64,000 nt of DNA from Apteryx mantelli. Taxonomy: Eukaryota; Chordata; Aves; Apterygiformes; Apterygidae. The notes beneath the pieces were generated by a model, which was given only the letters and a program-made list of their open reading frames with translations, ran no database searches and was not told where the DNA came from. Below, piece after piece: positions 22,933 through 64,000 of this stretch. The translations under genes were made by a program, and so were the position numbers. The DNA lies in the NCBI RefSeq assembly GCF_036417845.1, contig NC_089978.1, positions 135,526,288 through 135,590,287 of the forward strand, in the 5' to 3' direction. Position 1 is the first letter of the stretch, and each line of letters begins with the position of its first letter.

Positions 22933-25900
22933 GGGGGGCTCTGGCAGGCAAACATAAATTATAAAGATAAGGAAGGGCCTTCCGTCCCTCCCCTTCACGC
23001 AACAATGGGGGCAGGAGCTTGATTCCACAAGGCATTTCCTGGGCAGGGTGCAAGGAGCTGCAGTGTAACGTCCCATGGTTGACCCAACAGCCATGACTCC
23101 TTTGAGACAATACAGTGTGTGAGGCACTTAAGATCAATAATGCCTCTGTAAGAGTAACAATCTGTACAGACAAGTCCAGTTGTTTGGCTCTGACAGCAGC
23201 CTCTCCCCCATGCCCAAAGTCACGGGATATCGGTAGCCGGGTGGATTCTGTAGTTTTGGTCCCTTTCCTGCAGATCTGAGAGAGCTGCATCAGTGATCTT
23301 ACTTCATGGCTGGTTCTGTGTTGATTGCTAAGTTACATCACAGCTTTGAAGATCATGTTAAGTTTACCTCTTGGTTTCTTAGAATCAGTCTTAGCTCAGT
23401 ACCATTTGTAATGTTAGTCCATGTTACACATTCTTTCACAAATCTTAGGGCAATTGGTGTTTTTTTTCTAGTTAAGGTCAGCACTACTCTTCCCACACCT
23501 CTTCATTTACAGTGAACCACTGTTCTGGCTTTACTGGGACTATTTATTGAGATTTAGGGGATGTTGTGGCAACCCCTCCCATAGATTTCCCAGTCTAACC
23601 CAAACACCCCCTGCCATCATTTAATGGGTTGCAAACCAGAAACCGGGATTCAGGATGACTATGTGCCTTTCAAATTACCTGATACATTACATAATCTTAT
23701 ACACCTCCTCCTACCACCTGAAGGAAAGAGTCATGTACTGGTAACCCTCCACCCCCCCCCCCCCCGCCTTACATTTGATATTGGCAGATTACATACTTGT
23801 TGAAAAAAAGGGAAAAATATTACTGAAATTTACAAGTCTATCATTCAGTCTAGTTATTTCTCTTGAAGTTCTGGTTCTTCCAAGGATTACCGTGTAAACC
23901 AAATCAAGAAGGACCTAACAAGGCCATTAGTTATTATAGTTCTGATTAATAGATATAGATTTTCTTACTTGGTTAAGAATCTTCCTTCAGTACAAGGTTC
24001 TGTGGCTACTTGGAGAAGGTTAATGTGGTCAGGTATATCTGTTACTCTTTTTCCTGTACTCCCAAAGCCATATTGCCTGCAGTTTTGCAAGGATCTGAGT
24101 AAATCATTCCAGCCTGGTATAATTAATGTAGTGTGATCAAGTGAACTGTACCCTAACTACAGCTATTGAAAGTAGAGGGGCGGGAGTGAAGTGACACAAG
24201 TCTCACCACCTCTCCTTAATCACCACCTCTCGTCAATATCTCATAGGGAGAAATCCCCTGACAAGCAGCAAGGGCCTGATCAGACTCTCATGATGATTTA
24301 CAGGAGGGGGGGTATCTTAGCTTCAGCTGACTGACCTCAACATCTTCATTGTTCAGTCCTCCATTCCAGTATCTGATCTCAGTCTGTGGTGGTTCAGTAG
24401 TTAATTTAGAGAGGGTTCAGTACAAATTAAAACACAATTCCTGCTGCTATGGTGAATGAGCCTTGCATCTCTGGCTCTCTGTAGCAGGGTTGTGGTGGTG
24501 GTGTCTTAAAATGATTTCAACCTCCTTCCCCTGTGGTGACCCCTGTTCCAGAAAGTGTTGCTGCTGTTACCTTTAATGCTTAAATTATTGAGGGGGAAGG
24601 GGTCATGCCTTGTGATACTTAAACTGTAAACTGATCCATCCTGTGCACCCATATTGCTTTCTTTCTTCAAGGGCAGAATCTTTAAGGATCTCTAGGAGAC
24701 CCCCAGGTCTTTAGGAACTGCCTATATTCCCTTGGGTCAAGGTCTTTATCTGAGCATCCTTGGAAACACAGACCCTTTGTGAAGCTGAGAATAACACTGG
24801 CTGATCCTGGGTTGTCCTGTCCAGCCAGCTCTTCTTTACAAGCAAGATGACGTGTTTGTCTAATGACAGGAGCCATGAGGAATTTATCTTTCCAGTATAC
24901 ATACATTATTTATGTTTTTTACAGAGTTAAGTATTGTTTAGGAGTAGGAATTAAAGGAGGTATAGGGAAGAATAGGTGTGGGAGGATTGAAAGAATCAAA
25001 CAAAGCAAAACAAGGTGAGGTTAAAATTTGTACCTTTTGTTCTTCCCCATAGTTCATTGATTTTTTCTACAGTACATCGGGTTTTGCTACCTGGCTCCAT
25101 AGGATTTGAATCTTTCTCTAAGTCGAGGTTACTCCTTTGCAATGGTGTGTTTTCCTTTTATACCTGATTTTTTCACATGTTTGAAGGTTCAATTTGAGGA
25201 CACCTTGACCTTAGCCTGATTCTCTCAGGTTTCCTACTGCTCTATAGCCAATATAGGTTGTTGATTTAATACTTTGAAGTGATCTATTACTTACAGGAGG
25301 GCTGGTACATACTCTTGTAAGTGTCTTTTTGCATTCCGCAAGGTACAAATCCCACCTACTTGTTTCCCTCCATCTATATCTCATAGCCTGCCTGTCAGGT
25401 CTTACTGATACTGCTGGAGAAGCACCCAGCAAGTCTTCTTTTCTTACAGGCCTGGTTCCTGTGACAGGTCCTCCTGTGATGTAGGTTTAACCAGGGAAGA
25501 AGTACACCACTCCTGCCTGGAGCTAGATGTCCAGGTGGTTGCTTTACCTTAGGCTTTCTTCTAATGAAGTGCCTTGTCTCTGCCAGACTTGCCTTTCCTT
25601 TTGAATTTCCTCCTCACTACTTTCAGCCTAGCTCAGAAAGAATAATATCAGACAAGTTGAAACATCCTATGCATTACAGAATAACAAGCACTCCTGCACT
25701 CTCACAAGATCCCATGGGGAAGCTCCATCCAGTGCTCCATCAAGACATACACAGAAGTGTAGGTTTGCCAGGCTACTCAGTGAATATAAAACAGTATTTA
25801 GTTCATCCCTGTGCCAACCTCTTCTGCCTTAGTCCTTGGTACAAGATTATGAACACTTTAAACAGTTCTTAATAAGGAAATATCATAAGTTGAAATATTA

Positions 25901-26175
25901 ACTCAGTAGGAAAAAAAAAAACAGTGAAAATATTTAGAAATAAAAAGCAGAAACTGTCCAGGCAGACATGGCAATAAGAAATTAGAAGGGAAATAAGAAA
26001 TTTTCTTAACAGTCAAACTTGTGTTTCTTCTAAATATGTAATCCCTCTCCTGAAAAAAAAAAGGTAGGTAAACTAATACTAAGTGAAGGTTGCTCTGGTT
26101 CTGCTAGTACCTGATTAGCATTTTATAGACAGAGATCTATTTCAAAAAGAGTTTGGTATTGTCCAGCAGTCTTTG
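22933..26175. other. Unassigned region, possibly decayed retroviral sequence
   Basis: Begins just after a primer-binding-site-like motif, so part of it may be decayed internal retroviral DNA, but I recognise no gag, pol or env motif. Includes a run of 14 cytosines at 23752-23765. The right end should hold the 3' UTR of the scavenger-receptor gene; I saw no clear polyadenylation signal for it. Confidence 0.4.
23752..23765. repeat. Poly-C tract
   Basis: A run of 14 cytosines, the second such run within 1.7 kb. Confidence 0.95.
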
Positions 26176-58089
<31,914 letters not shown>

Positions 58090-58320
58090 CCTGATTTCAT
58101 CCCCAGAAGAAACTTCAGTGTCTGTTAGGCACTGCCTAGACCAAACTCTCTGCAAGGGCTTCTCTGTATCTGACAAGTGACTACAAAAAAGGAAATATAT
58201 AGATTCACGTGCTAGCATCAGCTGCACTAAGGAACCAATAGAAATAATGTTCACCTTTTTAGACATTATCAATGGATTAATCTCAAATCTGAAAGAGCCA
58301 AAACCTCCAATAAAATTCAA

Positions 58321-61300
58321 AAATTGTGGCTATGACCATATATGAATGATGATTGTGCTTCTGATGTCATCACTGATATAGTCTTGTTTTACTGTGGGAC
58401 CAACATCTGTGGTACAGGTACAGCAGTATGTAAAATGGTTATTTCTCACCTGACAAAGCAATGTGAAAACACATAACACTGTTCATTTTATGAATCACTT
58501 TGGAAGAGAACAAGGGGAAGAACAATCTCTAAATTTGTGACCCATCAATCTCCTTGGGAGCAATTGTATTCTCACTATAAAAAATGTTGAAGTGGGGTTC
58601 TATCACTGGTGGTAGTCATGTGAGTAAGAAATGACACCCGCTCTTTCTTAGCAGTGAGCACTGCTGAGGGTTTCCTTCTTAATTTAAAACTTCAGAGCTG
58701 TATGGGTAGAAGCTCTTGAAAGATCATCTTCCTTAGGATGCGAATTACAACAGTGGCAATATCATAGGACTTCCTGTTTCCTGTGCTGAGTTCTTTTTGT
58801 TGTTTCAGGTTATGTGTGATCATCACTGGTAATTCCGTCCACTCTCTCATTCATTTTAGAACACTGAATTTAGGGCAAGATTTAAGGCTCTTGTGAATCA
58901 TAACCGTGGCTACTTGACTCATTCTCAGCAACTGGAAGGAGTTGCAGAGTGCTGTCCATTTGCATGAGTCTGAATACACAATCATCTTTATGTCACTGAC
59001 ACATTATTGTCAGTGCTCATGTTGCCTGGTGGCATCTACCTGGTGTTCATCCAGAATTCCAAGTTCAGTGACACCCAGGCTGTTAGGGCCTTAGTGCACT
59101 AACAAGCTCTGCGAATTTTTTCCCCTCTCCTAGGGGTTTGGCTGCCTGTGTTCATGGCCAGACTTCCCTGATATATGTTCTGAGAGCTGAATGAACTGTA
59201 TTCCTTCACAGAAATGGAAATGGGCACCTAGGCCACAGGTTTGCAGCTGTTTCTGTGTTTCCTAAGGAGCTATTTCAAGACATGCTGTTCCCCAAGCAGT
59301 ACGGCTGGCTGTGATGCAGTGACAGATCTGCCAAATCATCATTTGGTCTTTCTACACTAGCACAATATATTTGAAACTAGGCCAGCTACATAACTAATGT
59401 CGCATACCGGCTCCAGGAAATGTTCTCAGGAACACTTTTTGTCTACACTTGCTGATATCTGGGCTTCTGCAGCAGGACATGCAGCTCCCCGGTAAACATC
59501 ATAATGTAGCCAAATAAATACCCAGAAATGAGCAGGCTACTTTGCAGCATATGAGACTTCTTCTTGTTGTTTTCATAGTGGGACCATCAGGACAGCTTAT
59601 CTCACATTGAGGAAGGGAATCTCTGGAGGACCATGAGCCAGCCAAGAGAGATCAATTCTGTTATTATCATATTGATGACACATCTAGAATTGGAGCTGAG
59701 TGAGTACCATTCTCTCTTCCAGAGGGCCCTGTTGGCATCTGTAGGGGTACCTTCTGGCTAAGGATAGCTTCTTCTCTGTTCCTCAGCAAGAGAATCTGGT
59801 GTTGAGGCTTCAGTTCTCTTTGTCCTAACTAGGAGGAGTAAATGGGCATAACCCATTGTTTTCCAGCTTGCAAGGAAAGGAGGAGAAAAATAAATATGGG
59901 GCAGGGCTCCAATCTGGTTGGAGCACAGAGTGAAGCTTTTTTGCTTTCAAGCTCTGTCCATATACATGAGATACTTATCTTCCTGCAAAATGGGCATACC
60001 TGGTGTGAACAGCCCAATAAATAGCCCACTGCTCCATGAGAGAATATCCGGTTTATTCCATAGGCACACTGAGAGATTAGTAGGGTAGAAGAGAGGGTTC
60101 TGTGCCCTCTTTTGATGGTCCTCAGTTCTGCCACTTTCCATCTGCTAAGAAATGCAGCACGGGGAACTGAAGCACATAAAAATGTTCTTGCAGCACGGCT
60201 TTGAAGCAGATTGCATTGGTATCACCCATGGATTGTGCAGTGAGAAGAGTTGGGAGACTTGTGAGGCAGGAACCCACAGCTGAGAGGTGTGTGGGGACTG
60301 CTTTCACACAGACTCAGCTAAGACAGCAAGTATCATGGGGATTCATCTCCTAGAGCAAACAGAGAAGGATGTGGTTAGAGGTTCACCTCATATTTCAAGC
60401 AATCAGCACAAGTATTGTCCACAGTGCTAAATAAAAGATCAGATGCCAAGTGGCACAGACTGACTTGTGCCAACACTGCATAGGGCTAATTCTCTCTATA
60501 ACATATTTCTCTAGAAGTGGGCCAAAAGAAAGCTAAGGGCTGAAACAGCACCTGTGCCACAGACAGAGGTTAAGTGCTTGAGTCTGCTTGCTTATTGAGC
60601 AGTACAGGGGTACCCAGAGGGTCCCTCCCATCCCTCTCTTCTGCAATGGAAGCACTACCTGATCTTCATGACATCTGCCAGGATCCACCCCCATGGCAGC
60701 ATGAAGGATCCCTCCCCTTGCACTTAATTATGAGGAAGGTATTAGAGCAGGAAGTCAGTGAGAAAAGCCCCTTCTTGAAGGTTGTAATAGACTTGCTTGC
60801 TAGAAGAGTTTTCAAGACCTTAGGCAGAGGCCTGGCAGTACCAAGCAGTCTTGGGGGAGGTCTTCTGGACAGCAGTTGTATTGGAGGTGACTAAGAAGGC
60901 CCATCAGCAACCTCTGTGCTGGCTTATTTGCACGGCCCAAGAGCCTTGCAGGATTCAAGGTATGTACATTAGTGCAGGACAAGCAACAAGGGAAGCAGTG
61001 CAAACCCTTTTAGAAAATGAGAAATGAAACATGGAAAATGCTTGTTAGAGAACATCTCCTGAGGAACAGAGGTGAAGTAGAGAAGGTCATAGTTAGAGGG
61101 GTGGGAGATCATGGGAATAGGTACTCCAACTGTTCTGGCACAGGAATGTGGTACTACTGTCTAACAGATAGGCAAGCACTGTCCAAAGTGGCCTGCAGGT
61201 CACAAAAAGCTTGGTGACTCTAGCCCCACTGCTTGCAGGTTTGGTTTCATCCTACTGCATACCAAGGAGCCCTCCTTTCAGGAATTGATTCAAGCTCTAC

Positions 61301-62342
61301 TTCAGAGCTTTCAGGAGGCCTAAACAAGGAACACTAATGTACACTGTTTCCGTCCCTTCCCCTGCCCTCCAACAGCAACTCTGGTGGGGGGGGGAGCAAC
61401 AGGAATGCCATCAACTCCCGAAGGTCTAGGCACATCAACACTAAACTTTACTGAACCTCCCACAGAACACACCAGTGGCAGCCTCAGCCAGTGGCAGCTC
61501 AGCAAAGGTGAGCTGCTAGGCCTGTCATTTGCAATTTCCTCACTATTGCTGCAGAAGAGCACTTAGGTCTTGCTGTAAGCAAAGGGATGGCTTGAGGGAG
61601 GCTTGAGGCACCGGGAGGGCAATATGCGGAGACAAGGGAGCACAGGCAGGTGGGGTCTCCCTGGGTTTCTGCCTGGTTTCTCTTGTGGCACCTGGAACCA
61701 CATCAACTGCCTGGCTGAGATCCACACATTTTGTGGATTGCAATGGGAGAGAGAGAAGAGCTGCTCCTGCAGGCAGTGGTTTAGGCCAGTGGTATCTAGA
61801 ACAGAAGTAGGGAGTTGATGGAAAGGGGGAAGGCTTGCCACCTCCTCCGCCTGGGCCGTGCTGCAGTCTCATCAGATCCAATCTGGTGTCCACTGCAGGA
61901 AACGAAGTCAAACTCAGCTGTCCTGGCCCTCAACAATATGGGATAGCAATGGGAAATTGGGGGAAACCCATGGACTGGAGGAACAAAGCATCCTACCTCA
62001 GCCTGCAAACTGAAACGCAACTCAGCAGCACCACTGAGATGCCAAAATAAGCCAGGTGAAGGGTATTGCCACAGGTCCAGCTGATATTACATGGGAACCC
62101 TGAACTTGCAGGAACTCTGATTCTGCAGCTACCCTTACTGAAGGGAGGGACTCCAAGACTCAGCACACCAGATCTTCATAGCCGCTTAAAAGGAATCTTG
62201 CAGTAGCACTAAGTCTTTTGTTCCAGGAGTGCAGCCCTCCCAGGAAGAGGATAGCTGTGAAGTGCTGTGCAAGAAGAGAGGATAGTGTGGTCCTCTCTGG
62301 TTTTACTTTTAAGTGGGGAAATACTAATTTATGTTATAAAAA
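58321..62342. other. Upstream region of the receptor gene, nothing recognised
   Basis: Presumably holds regulatory DNA and perhaps a 5' non-coding exon. I see no supported gene. A run of about 10 G lies near 61.39 kb. Confidence 0.45.
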
Positions 62343-63852
62343 GCACCACTGAAAAGAGTCTGGCCCCATCCTCTTGACACCCTGCCTTAAGATATTTGTA
62401 TACATTGATAAGATCCCCTCTCAGCCTTCTCTTCTCCAGGCTAAACAGGCCCAGCTCTCGCAGGCTTTCCTCATAAGAGAGATGCTCCAGTCCCCTAATC
62501 ATCTTTGTAGCCCTTTGCTGGACTTGCTCCAGTAGTGCCACATCCCTCTTGTACTGGGGAGCCCAGAACTGGACACAGCACTCCAGATGTGGGCTCACCA
62601 GGGCTGAGTAGAGGGGGAGGCTCACCTCCCTCGACCTGCTGGCAACACTTTTCCTGATGCACCCCAGGATACCATTGGCCTTCTTGGCCACAAGGGCACA
62701 CTGCTGCCTCATGCTTAACTTGGTGTCCACCAGCACTCCCAGGTCCTTCTCCAGGGAGCTGCTTTCCAGCAGGTCAACCCCCAAACTGTACTGGTGCATG
62801 GGGTAATTCCTCCCTAGGTTCAGGACCCTGCACTTGCCTTTGTTGAACTTCATGAGGTTCCTCTCTGCCCACCTCTCCAGCCTGTCCAGGTCTCTCTGAA
62901 TGGCAGCACAGCCTTCTGGTGTCTCAGCCACTCCTCCCAGTTTTGTATCATCAGCAAACTTGCTGAGGGTGCACTCTGTCCCTTCATCCAGGTCATTGAG
63001 GAAGAAGTTGAACAAGACTGGACCCAGGACTGACCCCTGGGGGACACCGCTAGCTACAGGCCTCCAACTAGACTCTGAGCCACTGATCACAACCCTCTGA
63101 GCTTTCTGGCCGTTCAGCCAGCTTTCAATCCACCTCACTGTCTGCTCATCTAGTCTGCACTTCCTGAGCTTGCCTACGAGGATGTTATGGGAGACAGTGT
63201 GGAAAGCCTTGCTGAAGTCAAGGTAGACAACATCCACTGCTCTCCCCTCATCTACCCAGCCAGTCATTCCATCATAGAAGGCTATCAGATTGGTTAAGCA
63301 TGATTTCCCCTTGGTGAAGCCATGCTGACTTCTCCTGATCACCTTCATTTCCTCCACATGCTTGGAGATGGCCTCCAGGATGAGCTGCTCCCTCACCTTT
63401 CCAGGGATGGAGGTGAGGCTGACTGGCCTGTTGTTTCCTGGGTCCTCCTTCTTGCCCTTTTTGAAGACTGGAGTGACATTGGCTTTTTTCCGATCCTCAG
63501 GCACCTCTCCTGTTCTCCAGGACCTTTCAAAGATGATGGAGAGTGGCCTAGCAATAACATCTGCCAGCTCCCTCAGCACTCGTGGGTGCATCCCATCGGA
63601 GCCCATGGATTTGTGGTGTCAAGTTTACTTAAACAATCTCTAACCCGATCCTCCTTGACCAAGGGAAAGTCTTCCTTTCTCCAGACTTTCTCTCTTGCCT
63701 CCAGGGTCTTGGATCCTGAGGGCTGGCCTGAGCAGTAAAGCCTGAAGCAAAGAAGGCATTCAGTATCTCTGCCTTCTCTATATCATTTGTCACCAGGGCC
63801 CCTGCCCCATTCAGTAGCGGGCCCACGTTCTCCCTAGTCTTCCTTTTGTTGC
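62343..63852 (-). mobile_element. Young CR1 LINE copy lacking its 3' end
   Basis: Nearly identical to the copy at 28.1-29.7 kb, with an open RT frame from about 63.6 kb downwards and an intact F-A-D-D-T-K active site. It reaches further 5' than that copy, but it stops about 270 bases short of the CR1 3' end, so the octamer tail is missing. Confidence 0.92.
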
Positions 63853-64000
63853 TGGACTTTTATGTCTTCACTTTTGATCTTAATCTTAGAATCTTCCTCT
63901 CTCACCTCATCCTTCTTTCAGATTTCTCCATTACTTTTTTTTTTTCTTGTCATATTTTTCCCCTTCCATTTCTCCTCTCCCTTTCTGATACTGTTGTTTG

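Noticed and set aside
22960-23290. 125-codon - strand frame after the LTR
   Set aside because: No retroviral or cellular motif recognised; probably random.

Overview
The window looks like avian nuclear DNA. It carries CR1 LINE copies whose 3' end has the octamer typical of birds (28.14 kb), several endogenous-retrovirus LTRs, a GSTK1 gene with small vertebrate-type introns, and a large CD163/WC1-type scavenger-receptor gene. A crocodilian or turtle is not excluded by sequence alone. Coding sequence is a small fraction of the window; most of it is intron, old repeats and unassigned DNA. All exon joins here were read by eye from splice consensus, phase and family resemblance, with no alignment software.

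Layout: 1-8.4 kb is gene-poor, with one unassigned coding-like exon on the + strand. 8.7-14.9 kb (- strand) is GSTK1, starting in a CpG-rich promoter near 14.86 kb; seven exons are clear and the last exon is uncertain. 17.27-18.19 kb (- strand) is a broken class II olfactory receptor. 19.9-25.5 kb is a repeat block: an old CR1, a tandem array with its LTR, another LTR, and unassigned DNA.

26.18-58.09 kb (- strand) is one gene of 14 recognised coding exons. Every internal junction is phase 1 and the exons sum to 3165 nt, a continuous 1054-residue frame: signal peptide, eight group-B SRCR domains, a transmembrane exon and a roughly 157-residue cytoplasmic tail with several tyrosine motifs. The ectodomain follows the order of CD163 (its last three domains resemble human SRCR7-8-9), while the long tyrosine-bearing tail is of the WC1/CD163L1 kind. 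The introns hold CR1 copies, a decayed retroviral pol fragment, solo LTRs with target-site duplications, and a perfect 22-bp inverted repeat. Upstream of the gene are unassigned DNA and a second young CR1 copy (62.34-63.85 kb).

I found no previously undescribed system that I can defend. The points most worth checking are the SRCR-domain cysteine changes and tyrosine tail of the receptor, the ambiguous end of GSTK1, the perfect hairpin at 32.6 kb, and the inverted pair of LTR-plus-tandem-array elements at about 21 and 52 kb.
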